This document shows positions 52,686 through 60,810 of a DNA stretch of 64,000 bases, piece by piece. The DNA is from Hyunsoonleella flava (GTDB lineage Bacteria; Bacteroidota; Bacteroidia; Flavobacteriales; Flavobacteriaceae), in NCBI RefSeq assembly GCF_004310325.1, contig NZ_SIRT01000011.1:78080-142079 (forward strand), written 5' to 3'. The notes under the pieces were generated by a model that saw only the letters and a program-made list of their open reading frames with translations, did no database searches and was not told the origin of the DNA. The first letter of the stretch is position 1. Each line of letters begins with the position of its first letter. A program made the position numbers and the translations under genes.

Positions 52686-55163
52686 ATGTCTATAAAATTC
52701 AAATATATTTCGTTGTTTATATGGTGTTTAATCCTTTCTTATAATGGGTTTTCTCAAATACAAGGTGTTATAGTTGATGAACAAAATGAGCCACTGGAAT
52801 ATGCAACTGCTGCTTTGTATGATGTAAACGATGGAAGCTTGGTAACTGGTGTTGTTTCTGATGAAAAAGGGGTGTTTAAAATTGACGCTATTAAAAAAGG
52901 GACCTATTATCTCGAAGCTTCATTCTTAGGTTATGAAATACAAAAAATAGATAGTATAAAGGTCTTGAAGAAGGGGCAGAGTATTGATTTAGGTGCTATT
53001 CGGTTGGTTTTAGGTACGCAGTTAAATGAAGTTGTGGTACAAGCGGAACGTAATACCGTAGTAAATAAAATTGACCGACAGGTATTTGAAGCTTCAAAAT
53101 TTAAAAGTGCTCAAGGCGGATCTGGGATTGATGTGATTAGGAATTTGCCGTCTGTGAGTATGGATAGCCAAGGTGAAATTAGTGTTCGTGGAAGTACTGG
53201 TTTTGTGGTGTTGCTAAACGGTAAGCCTATTCAAGGTAATGCAAGTAACCTAATGGCGCAATTACCAGCAAATGCTATTCAAAAAGTGGAGGTGATTACA
53301 GCGCCATCTGCTAAATACGACCCCGAAGGAAAAGCGGGAATTATCAATATTTTAACGAATAAAGGTGCCGCAAATGGTGCTTTTGGTCAGATAAACATCA
53401 AAGCAGGTTTGCCTTCCATTGAAACCTATGGAAATGATGTATCCCATAAACGTCATGGTATAGATGCTACCTATAATGTAAGAACTGATAAATGGAACAT
53501 TTCTTTAGGGGCAAATTACCAGAGAAATGACTTGGGAGGGCGCAGAGAAGGCGATGTGTTTACTATTATCAACAATACTAAAACACAGTTTCCATCAACT
53601 GGAGAGCGCAGTTTTGACGAAACTAATTACAGCGGACGTTTTACAGTCGATTTCACACCGAGCGCATCCGACACTTATTCGTTTGGGTTTTTTGCAGGAA
53701 AACGCAGTAAAGCACGTTTGGCGGATATTGTGTATTTTGACAATCATTCCGTAACGCCAGCCGATAGCAATAATAGGGATTATACCTTTCAATATTTTAA
53801 TCATAATTTAAGAGAGCGTAGAGGTGATTTCGTTCTAGGAAGTTTGGATTGGACACATCTTTTTGAAAATACCTCGGAATTATCGGCATCTTTCTTATAT
53901 GAATATACCCTTTTGGGAGGACCAACCGTAAATCAAAATTTAGGAGAACCAGATAGAAGTATCTTATTTCAGGATGAATTTAATACGAATGACAACCCAT
54001 TACATGGCGTGCGTTTTCAATTGGATTATAAATTCAGACCTTTTGATTTTGGTGTATTGGAAACAGGTTATCAATATAGAGACTTAACGCATACGGGAGA
54101 TTTTATCTATGAAAGACGTACAGATTTTGATGATGATTTTGAGCTCGTTCCTGAGTTTTCTAGTGAAGTGGACTTGGAAAGAACAATCCATTCTGGATAT
54201 GTGCAATTATCAGGCAAAAAAGGGAAATGGGATTATGCTGCTGGTTCGCGTCTTGAAGTCATGGATAGAAAATTTAGATTAAAAGATAAAACCAACACAG
54301 TTGACGAAACATTGTTGTATGATTTTGTAAGATTGTATCCTTCGGCATCTCTTCAATATGAAGTCAATGAGAAAACCAATATTAAAGCGGCATATAGTAA
54401 ACGCGTAGAACGCAACTCCACTTTTAAAATGAATCCGTTTGCAGAACGTGAGCACTCTGAAACTTTAGAACAAGGTGATAAAAATTTGAGACCAGAGTTT
54501 ATCGATTTGGTAGAGTTAGGTGTTACAAAGGAGCTTAAAGGGGGTAACTCCATTTTTGCAACAGGATATTTCAGAAATGTAAAAAACGTAGTAAACCGGG
54601 TGAATACGGTGTATAACGATACTATTTTAAATAGAATCTATTCTAATGTTGGTACTGCAAAAGCTATAGGTCTTGAGGTTGGAGCAGAACTTAAACCAAC
54701 TAAAAACTGGAGTAATTTTATTGGTGCTAATATTTATAATTACAGTATTGAAGGAAGTTTTGATAACAGAGTAATTGACAACGATGCAACCATATATTCA
54801 GTAAACGTTAATTCCACATGGCGTTTTTGGGATAACGCTTCATTGCAATTCACGTTTAATTATTTATCTGATAGAAATACTGCTCAAGGGGAAGATTCCC
54901 GTTTCTACTCACCAAATCTAACGTTTCAAAAATCGTTTATGAACGATAGACTTACCGCGACCCTGCAATGGCAGAATATCGATATGGGATTATTGGACAC
55001 TAACGAACAGCGCATTACAACGAGGAGAGCTAATGAATTTTTTACGACCACCAATTATATTTACGAAGTGGATATGATTATTTTAAATCTCTCCTACACC
55101 TTTAAACAAGGCAAAAATAAGTCTAAGTTTATTGATAGTGAATTTGGTAAAAAGGAGTTCTAG
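52686..55163 (+). CDS. outer-membrane beta-barrel receptor (TonB-dependent-like)
   Basis: An 825-residue exported protein: signal peptide to about residue 23 (GFSQ), a CarboxypepD_reg-like domain (about 25-105), a plug (VIRNLPSVSMDSQGEISVRG through APSAKYDPEGKAGIINILTN), and a long beta-barrel of the OMP_b-brl_3 type from about 240 to the end. Such proteins take up a ligand energised by TonB, but no TonB box is obvious. There is no SusD-like partner. The ligand is unknown; the phosphate genes on both sides are only circumstantial. Confidence 0.88.
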   Translation: MSIKFKYISLFIWCLILSYNGFSQIQGVIVDEQNEPLEYATAALYDVNDGSLVTGVVSDEKGVFKIDAIKKGTYYLEASFLGYEIQKIDSIKVLKKGQSIDLGAIRLVLGTQLNEVVVQAERNTVVNKIDRQVFEASKFKSAQGGSGIDVIRNLPSVSMDSQGEISVRGSTGFVVLLNGKPIQGNASNLMAQLPANAIQKVEVITAPSAKYDPEGKAGIINILTNKGAANGAFGQINIKAGLPSIETYGNDVSHKRHGIDATYNVRTDKWNISLGANYQRNDLGGRREGDVFTIINNTKTQFPSTGERSFDETNYSGRFTVDFTPSASDTYSFGFFAGKRSKARLADIVYFDNHSVTPADSNNRDYTFQYFNHNLRERRGDFVLGSLDWTHLFENTSELSASFLYEYTLLGGPTVNQNLGEPDRSILFQDEFNTNDNPLHGVRFQLDYKFRPFDFGVLETGYQYRDLTHTGDFIYERRTDFDDDFELVPEFSSEVDLERTIHSGYVQLSGKKGKWDYAAGSRLEVMDRKFRLKDKTNTVDETLLYDFVRLYPSASLQYEVNEKTNIKAAYSKRVERNSTFKMNPFAEREHSETLEQGDKNLRPEFIDLVELGVTKELKGGNSIFATGYFRNVKNVVNRVNTVYNDTILNRIYSNVGTAKAIGLEVGAELKPTKNWSNFIGANIYNYSIEGSFDNRVIDNDATIYSVNVNSTWRFWDNASLQFTFNYLSDRNTAQGEDSRFYSPNLTFQKSFMNDRLTATLQWQNIDMGLLDTNEQRITTRRANEFFTTTNYIYEVDMIILNLSYTFKQGKNKSKFIDSEFGKKEF

Positions 55164-55177
55164 ACTATAGTGTTTAT

Positions 55178-55209
55178 AAAAAAAGGCTGGTTTAAACCAG
55201 CCTTTTTTT
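55178..55209. terminator. bidirectional terminator between the receptor and PiT genes
   Basis: AAAAAAAGGCTGG pairs with CCAGCCTTTTTTT around TTTAAA, forming a fully symmetric terminator for the convergent genes. Confidence 0.94.
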
Positions 55210-55218
55210 ATAATTTAT

Positions 55219-57570
55219 TTATTCTCCTTCTTCAGTGTTTGTTGTGGATTCAGAGATTGTTGCAGGTTCTACCGAACTGTCGTGTGCGTTATCGTATTCT
55301 TCCATCAGATTCATAGTAGCGGTTAATAAATCTTTTGTTTCTAATAGCACGCCAAAATACAACGTTGTATTTTTTGGACTAGACTCCTCGCTCCTTGTGC
55401 GCTCTACTTGTTTTTGGATTTTTTCAGATAAAAGATTTAATACTGATTCTTTTCTGTGCAGAATGTTTCCTATGGCATCAAAATCTCTAGATACAAACGC
55501 TTCTCGAATATCACCAAATAAATTTTCTAAACAATCATCAACCTCTTTTAATTCTTTAATTTGATTGAATTTTAGTTTTTTATGATTGTTGTTAATGTGT
55601 TTGTAGCTTACCTTTGAAATGTATTCTAAAGATTGGGCCATGTCCTGTAAATACCCAAGGATATTTATATAAAAACTACTTGCGCCAACACTTGATTCAT
55701 CTAAATTCTTAATAAAATAAAAAATGTTGTTACGTAGCTCGTCTACTTCAAAAGATAATTTGTCAACTTGTTTTTGATTCTTTTTAAGCGATGATAAATC
55801 TTGTTTTGCGAGACCAACAATAGCATTAGTATAAATTTTGTTGCCACGTTTTACAACATTTGCTATGTTTCCAGCACTTTCATGGATAACCCCTTGAACA
55901 GAACTACTTTCAGCTTTTATTAAGCTATCCTCAGCTCTAACCTCTTTCGATTTTTTATTGTGAACAATGGTACTTCTTATAAGTAATGCAAAAGCTACTA
56001 CCAATAAAATAGGGAACATTACCTTTAAGTTTAGGCTTAATAAATAGGCTACCAAAGCAGCTGCGGAAAATGCGCTAAGGGCTGTAAAAAACCATCCGCC
56101 AATAACATTTATAACGCCTGCTACTCTGTATACAGCACTTTCTGCTCCCCATGCTCTGTCTGCCAAGGATGTACCCATAGCAACCATAAACGTTACATAG
56201 GTGGTAGAAAGCGGTAATTTATAAGAGGTAGCAATCGAAATTAAAACAGCAGCAACCATTAAATTTACTGCGGCTCTTACTAAATCAAATGCAGGTAATT
56301 CTAGTCTTTTGCTTTTAGAAACGGTAATAACTGGGGTTTCAAATTGTTTATCAATTTTAGCCTGCCATGACTCGGGAAGTATATATTCAGTCATTTGGGA
56401 CATCAACATAGCGAATCTCACAAATCCTCTAGATAATGCGTTGGGTTGAAAACGTTCTTTGGTTTCACCTTGGCTAGATAAATCTAAAGATGTTTTTACT
56501 ACACCTTTCGCTTTAGTAGAAAACCATAGGGTTAAAACCATTACCATACCGGCACCAAACAGCAACCAGTTATTGGTTGGAACTTTTGAGGCTAAAACAT
56601 CCATAGGAAAAGCAGCTGCAGCAGTACCTGAAGCAGTCCACTCTAGAAATGCGTTATAAGCAGCAACAGGAACACCAATAAAGTTTACCAAATCGTTTCC
56701 TGCAAAAGCTAAGGCAAGCGCAAAAGTACCTACTACAATAATAAGTTTATAGATGTTTGTTTTAGCAAAAGCAATCAATACATAAGAAAGGATAGACCAA
56801 AATACAGAACTAACCAATACAATAGGTAGTACTTGTGCTTCTAAAAAGTCCTTCATAGTACCTCCACCTAATATTTCAAAAGACTCCTTGGCATAAGACG
56901 TACCCTTCAGTCCTTTCATAAATATAAAGTATGTGATGGCGGTAAGTGCAACACCTCCAAAAATAGCACCAACCCAAGCTCCCTTTTTCTCGAAATTATA
57001 TGATAACAAGAGTCTGGAAAACCACTGCACAATCGCTCCTATCGAAAAAGCGACGACGACAGAAAGCAGAATCCCAAAAATAATTTGTGAAGCTTTAGAA
57101 GTATTAATGTAATTTATAGCATCAGAGAAATCCCCTCCATCATGTCCAATTTTAATCAATGCCATGGCTACGGCTGCACCAAGTAATTCAAAAACAATAG
57201 AAACAGTAGTTGATGTTGGCATACCTACTGAATTGAAAAAGTCCAGTAAAAGTATATCCGTAATCATTACGGCCATGAAAATAATCATGATTTCATTGAA
57301 CATAAATTCACCAGGATTGAAAATGCCTTTTCTGGCTACTTCCATCATACCACTAGAAAATACAGCGCCAACTGCTACACCTAAACTGGCAACAATCATT
57401 ATAGTTCTAAAAGAAATTGCTTTAGATCCAATGGCGGAATTTAAAAAGTTTACGGCATCGTTGCTAACACCAACCACCAAATCAGCTATTGCTAAAATGG
57501 CTAAGGCTATAATCATGTACAAATAAATGTTGTCCATAGGGTTTGATTGTAAAATGTTTGCAAATATCAT
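55219..57570 (-). CDS. PiT-family inorganic phosphate transporter with PhoU-like domain
   Basis: A 783-residue inner-membrane protein. The two PiT signatures are GVSNDAVNFLNSAIGSKAI (N-terminal half) and FAGNDLVNFIGVPVAAYNAF (C-terminal half). About twelve helices run to residue ~560, and a long helical PhoU/DUF47-like tail follows (about 590-760). It imports phosphate, probably as metal-phosphate with H+. An internal ATG at 57537 is an alternative start. It lies 38 bp downstream of the OprP-like porin gene in one unit. Confidence 0.93.
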   Translation of the reverse strand: MIFANILQSNPMDNIYLYMIIALAILAIADLVVGVSNDAVNFLNSAIGSKAISFRTIMIVASLGVAVGAVFSSGMMEVARKGIFNPGEFMFNEIMIIFMAVMITDILLLDFFNSVGMPTSTTVSIVFELLGAAVAMALIKIGHDGGDFSDAINYINTSKASQIIFGILLSVVVAFSIGAIVQWFSRLLLSYNFEKKGAWVGAIFGGVALTAITYFIFMKGLKGTSYAKESFEILGGGTMKDFLEAQVLPIVLVSSVFWSILSYVLIAFAKTNIYKLIIVVGTFALALAFAGNDLVNFIGVPVAAYNAFLEWTASGTAAAAFPMDVLASKVPTNNWLLFGAGMVMVLTLWFSTKAKGVVKTSLDLSSQGETKERFQPNALSRGFVRFAMLMSQMTEYILPESWQAKIDKQFETPVITVSKSKRLELPAFDLVRAAVNLMVAAVLISIATSYKLPLSTTYVTFMVAMGTSLADRAWGAESAVYRVAGVINVIGGWFFTALSAFSAAALVAYLLSLNLKVMFPILLVVAFALLIRSTIVHNKKSKEVRAEDSLIKAESSSVQGVIHESAGNIANVVKRGNKIYTNAIVGLAKQDLSSLKKNQKQVDKLSFEVDELRNNIFYFIKNLDESSVGASSFYINILGYLQDMAQSLEYISKVSYKHINNNHKKLKFNQIKELKEVDDCLENLFGDIREAFVSRDFDAIGNILHRKESVLNLLSEKIQKQVERTRSEESSPKNTTLYFGVLLETKDLLTATMNLMEEYDNAHDSSVEPATISESTTNTEEGE

Positions 57571-57608
57571 GACTATTGTTGATTAATATGTTATGCGAAT
57601 GTTATATT

Positions 57609-58826
57609 TTAAAAGTGGAAATCAAATCCTAACCTAAACGTAATGTTATCATCATTTCCATCAACCGACGTATAGCTGATATCACTTTGTACTTTTAATT
57701 TGTGCCCATGTACAAATTTATTGAAGCCAAGTGTATATTGTTTCACAGGAAGCGCATTGGTAACAGCTTCATACTCTAAAGTTGTATATCTAGCTGCAAT
57801 CTCATAATTACTGTTAAATAAATACCCCGCTTGCAGGTTTAAAGCGTTACCTGTTAACACGATATCTCCTGTTGGTGTAATACCATCTTCTTCAAGAGCG
57901 ACGGGAGCATCTGCAGTACGTTTAGCATATTCCCCCATAAATGAAAACCCATTATATTTAAACATAGCATCGACAAAAATTGTAGTTTGATCTGTTTCGT
58001 GTAAAGGTCCATCCTTAGACTCATCATCAGTTGTAAACATATAATCACCAGCAAAACCTCTTTCCCTAACGGCATCTTCATTAAAATTATAGGTAAATGT
58101 TAGCGATAACTTTGGTTTTTCCTCTCTTTTTAGATCAGACCCTGTATAGTCACCCTTAGACTTAAACGCTCCAAAAGGCAGTAATTCTAAACGTCCAGTA
58201 TATTGTAAACCGCCCTCATTGCCTTCGGTAATATTTCGTCCTTCACCTTGAGAAAGTGATACTTTTTCACGTATTAAAAAATTATTGCCTAAATAAAATT
58301 TGTGGCGTAATTGAAGGCCTATATCGCGGTCTAGCGTAAAACGGCTATTAAGCAAAGAACGGTCAACAAGCTGAAGATCTCCAGAAGATACCACACGTTC
58401 CACATTACCTGGTAATTTAGTTTGTCCTGCCCAAAGTTCCCAGTTTTTAGCAAAATGCCACATTAAAACAGCATCAAGAATATAACGCGGCGTATTGCGG
58501 TTAAATTGATTTCCGCCAGATAAATCCCTGTTGGAAAGTCCAAGCTCTATCTTATACCTTAATTTAGGACTATAGGCAAAACCATCAAACTTTAATCGCG
58601 CACGACGAATAATAAAGTTGTGTTCTGGAGCGCCGTATTTGTCGCCATCATGATCCCATGAGGATGAATAGCGCATTTGAAAGCGAGGTGCGAATTTGAT
58701 ACTAAAGGTACTGTCTTTAGTTGTAAAATTTAGTAGGCCTTTTCCAAATGATGCATCACTTATTTCTTGAGATGTAATAGAGAGAACAGTGCTAAAACAA
58801 AGCACTATGAAAAGTTTAAGTTTCAT
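57609..58826 (-). CDS. phosphate-selective porin (OprP/OprO family)
   Basis: A 405-residue exported beta-barrel with a signal peptide (MKLKLFIVLCFSTVLSITSQ). Family segments include FIIRRARLKFDGFAYSPKLR, NRNTPRYILDAVLMWHFAKN, WELWAGQTKLPGNVERV and DRDIGLQLRHKF. The barrel ends with an aromatic residue (LGFDFHF). It would let phosphate cross the outer membrane for the PiT carrier encoded downstream. Its leader carries an unusual inverted repeat and terminator. Confidence 0.9.
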   Translation of the reverse strand: MKLKLFIVLCFSTVLSITSQEISDASFGKGLLNFTTKDSTFSIKFAPRFQMRYSSSWDHDGDKYGAPEHNFIIRRARLKFDGFAYSPKLRYKIELGLSNRDLSGGNQFNRNTPRYILDAVLMWHFAKNWELWAGQTKLPGNVERVVSSGDLQLVDRSLLNSRFTLDRDIGLQLRHKFYLGNNFLIREKVSLSQGEGRNITEGNEGGLQYTGRLELLPFGAFKSKGDYTGSDLKREEKPKLSLTFTYNFNEDAVRERGFAGDYMFTTDDESKDGPLHETDQTTIFVDAMFKYNGFSFMGEYAKRTADAPVALEEDGITPTGDIVLTGNALNLQAGYLFNSNYEIAARYTTLEYEAVTNALPVKQYTLGFNKFVHGHKLKVQSDISYTSVDGNDDNITFRLGFDFHF

Positions 58827-59014
58827 TATTAATATTAGTTTTTGTCGAATGCAAATAACCTAATATTAAATGAGTTCAATGTTTCCTAATTGTTAAATTA
58901 TTTAACAAAAAAAGACTGCTTTGGCCAAAAGCAGTCTCATTAGAAATCATGATAATGTAGTCGACAAAAACTAATAGTTATATGAAATACTAATTTATTT
59001 GTCTCAAGACACTT
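58827..59014 (-). promoter_or_regulatory. structured leader of the phosphate porin/PiT operon
   Basis: A leader of about 180 nt. A perfect 16-bp inverted repeat (58833-58848 and 58961-58976, arm TCGACAAAAACTAATA) encloses 112 nt. The inner part holds an intrinsic terminator (58907-58937) and a 17-bp palindrome TGTTAAATTATTTAACA (58891-58907). The proximal arm ends 6 nt before the ATG, so pairing would cover the ribosome-loading site. Confidence 0.6.
58907..58937 (-). terminator. intrinsic terminator inside the porin leader
   Basis: On the minus strand AGACTGCTTT pairs perfectly with AAAGCAGTCT around a 5-nt loop and runs into seven T residues. It lies about 85 nt upstream of the porin ATG, with no gene feeding it. 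Confidence 0.8.
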
Positions 59015-59022
59015 CAAAAGTA
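59015..59022 (-). promoter_or_regulatory. candidate promoter -7 element of the porin/PiT operon
   Basis: On the minus strand this reads TACTTTTG, matching TAnnTTTG. It lies upstream of the whole inverted-repeat/terminator structure. No clear -33 element. Confidence 0.45.
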
Positions 59023-59153
59023 GGCGATATAGGTAATCTTAACGTCATCTCTATATTAAGTAATTATTAATGTTTCAATGTAAAATATTTATTTGTAAAG
59101 TAATGTTTTTTAGATGCTTGTAATTTTAATGTTAATTTAATGTTATGTAAAAG

Positions 59154-59184
59154 TTGCGTAAATGTTAGCTATTATTTAACTTTG
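59154..59184 (+). promoter_or_regulatory. promoter of the MORN-like gene
   Basis: TTG (59154-59156) and TAACTTTG (59177-59184) are separated by 20 bp, a good Bacteroidota promoter. The start codon lies 27 bp beyond the -7 box. Confidence 0.65.
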
Positions 59185-59211
59185 TAATACAATGTTAAAA
59201 TCCCCATAATT

Positions 59212-59529
59212 ATGAAGAAGTTATTATTCATTTTTGCCTTTTTAATTACTGCGGTATCTTTTGCTCAAGAACAAAAGAGAGAATTAAAACTTAATGAAGA
59301 CACAAATTTAATTGATGTTGTTTATTATCATGACAATGGTGTTGTAAGCCAAACGGGGTCTTACACAGCAGATGGTAAGCTTCATGGTGCTTGGTTAAGG
59401 TTTGATGAAGAAGGCAAGAAAACGGTTTCTGCAAATTATGACAATGGAAAAAAAGTCGGCAAATGGATTTATTGGATTGACGGAGTTAAAAAAGAAGTCA
59501 ATTACGAAAATAATGTAGCGTCCCTGTAG
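59212..59529 (+). CDS. small exported MORN-like repeat protein
   Basis: A 105-residue protein with a signal peptide (MKKLLFIFAFLITAVSFAQ). Three short MORN-like units of the YwqK kind follow: VVYYHDNGVVSQTGSYTADG, KLHGAWLRFDEEGKKTVSAN and YDNGKKVGKWIYWIDG. Similar flavobacterial proteins are sometimes mis-named as nicotinate-nucleotide adenylyltransferases; no nucleotide-binding motif is present. Function unknown. It has a strong promoter and terminator of its own. Confidence 0.8.
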   Translation: MKKLLFIFAFLITAVSFAQEQKRELKLNEDTNLIDVVYYHDNGVVSQTGSYTADGKLHGAWLRFDEEGKKTVSANYDNGKKVGKWIYWIDGVKKEVNYENNVASL

Positions 59530-59551
59530 TTTTAGGGAAATACTTAAGTAC

Positions 59552-59586
59552 AAAAAAGCATTCTGTATTTTCAGAATGCTTTTTTA
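59552..59586. terminator. bidirectional terminator after the MORN-like gene
   Basis: AAAAAAGCATTCTG pairs with CAGAATGCTTTTTT around TATTTT. It also serves the convergent lipoprotein gene. Confidence 0.93.
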
Positions 59587-59605
59587 TTTAAAGGTTTTTT
59601 TGAGT

Positions 59606-60769
59606 TTAGTTTCTTGTCCAACCAGAGTTCCAAGAGTTGTAATCAGCTCCTGTGCCATTACCAACACCCGTAAAGAAAGAGTCCGCGTCAAAGGCACCGT
59701 TTGTGTCATTCTTTAAAGTAAGTACTACATCATCAAAAGTGATATTGGTTACACTGGTTTCATTAGCCAGTACACCGATTCCTGTTTCTTCGTCATCTAA
59801 ATCGTAACCTTCTTCAAAGCCTTCAATCATTACGTTGTTAAACATTGCACGAGTTCCTGCTCTTAAACGGATGGCTTCATTGCCATTACTTGAACCCAAT
59901 CCATTAATGGTTAAGTTATTTATAGTAGGAGTACTCCAAAATACAGGATTTGAGTTGTTTCCTATATCTGTATTGAAACCATCGCCTTCAATACCTTTAT
60001 CATGAGATTGTCTGTGTTCTATATACACGTCTGTAAGTGTGCCAGTAAATCCTTCTGTCCAATCTACAGAGTCATCTTGCGCTCCAACCACAGATATATG
60101 GGACGCATTAACTGTTCCTCCAAAAAATTCCACACCATCATCAGCACCTTCAAACGCTTGTATAAAATCAATAGTTGTACCGTTACCTACGGCATAAAAT
60201 GAGAATCCGTTATTCTCTGATGCAGCATCTGCAGCACCACCAGAATACTCAATCCTTACATATCTTATAATTCCAGAGTTGTCATCAACAGCACTTCCGC
60301 CGTAAGGTAATCCTCCAATTTCAGATGTAGAAGTGGCATCTCCACCTACCACAGAATTTATTGGTGCACGCCCTAATATGATAAGTCCTCCCCAATCCCC
60401 AGGGTTAGGTGTCGCAGAGTTTGATGTAAACACAATTGGGTTTGAAGATGTACCTTCTGCCATTATAGTACCACCTTGCTGTACGGCTACGTAAACATCA
60501 GATCCGGTAGTAGCTTTCACTACTACTCCTGGCTCAATGGTTAGTGTTCTTCCTGAAGGCACTATAAGTGCGCTTGTAAGGCTATATTCTGTTCCGGTAG
60601 TTAACGTGAGATCTTCGCTTAATGTGCCTCCTATTACGGTGCCAGATGGGTCCGATCCTCCAGAGTCCCCAAGGTTAATAATTACATCGGCAGTGTCATC
60701 TGCTGCACAACCAACAATGGTAAGTGCGGCAATTGTAAATAGGCCTAAAAGAAATTTGTTTGCTTTCAT
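59606..60769 (-). CDS. beta-helix-like surface lipoprotein paired with the TonB receptor
   Basis: A 387-residue lipoprotein (lipid-bearing Cys at residue 21, IVGCAADDTAD). A low-complexity Gly/Ser/Asp linker precedes repetitive beta sequence: LIVPSGRTLTIEPGVVVKAT, GGTIMAEGTSSNPIVFTSNS, DWGGLIILG and later VNASHISVVGAQDDSVDW, typical of a right-handed parallel beta-helix. There are no pectinase catalytic residues that I can place. It lies 41 bp downstream of the TonB receptor, where SusD-type partners usually sit, so it may be the surface-exposed ligand-binding partner. Confidence 0.8.
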   Translation of the reverse strand: MKANKFLLGLFTIAALTIVGCAADDTADVIINLGDSGGSDPSGTVIGGTLSEDLTLTTGTEYSLTSALIVPSGRTLTIEPGVVVKATTGSDVYVAVQQGGTIMAEGTSSNPIVFTSNSATPNPGDWGGLIILGRAPINSVVGGDATSTSEIGGLPYGGSAVDDNSGIIRYVRIEYSGGAADAASENNGFSFYAVGNGTTIDFIQAFEGADDGVEFFGGTVNASHISVVGAQDDSVDWTEGFTGTLTDVYIEHRQSHDKGIEGDGFNTDIGNNSNPVFWSTPTINNLTINGLGSSNGNEAIRLRAGTRAMFNNVMIEGFEEGYDLDDEETGIGVLANETSVTNITFDDVVLTLKNDTNGAFDADSFFTGVGNGTGADYNSWNSGWTRN

Positions 60770-60810
60770 TTTCTGTAAATTGATTTTATGTTCGTTTGTT
60801 TTGATTGTAA

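Noticed and set aside
58833..58976. The 144-bp inverted-repeat segment as a miniature transposable element
   Set aside because: The arms are perfect, but I see no target-site duplication and no second copy in the window, and its position fits a leader better. It is kept as an alternative inside the finding rather than as a mobile_element feature.
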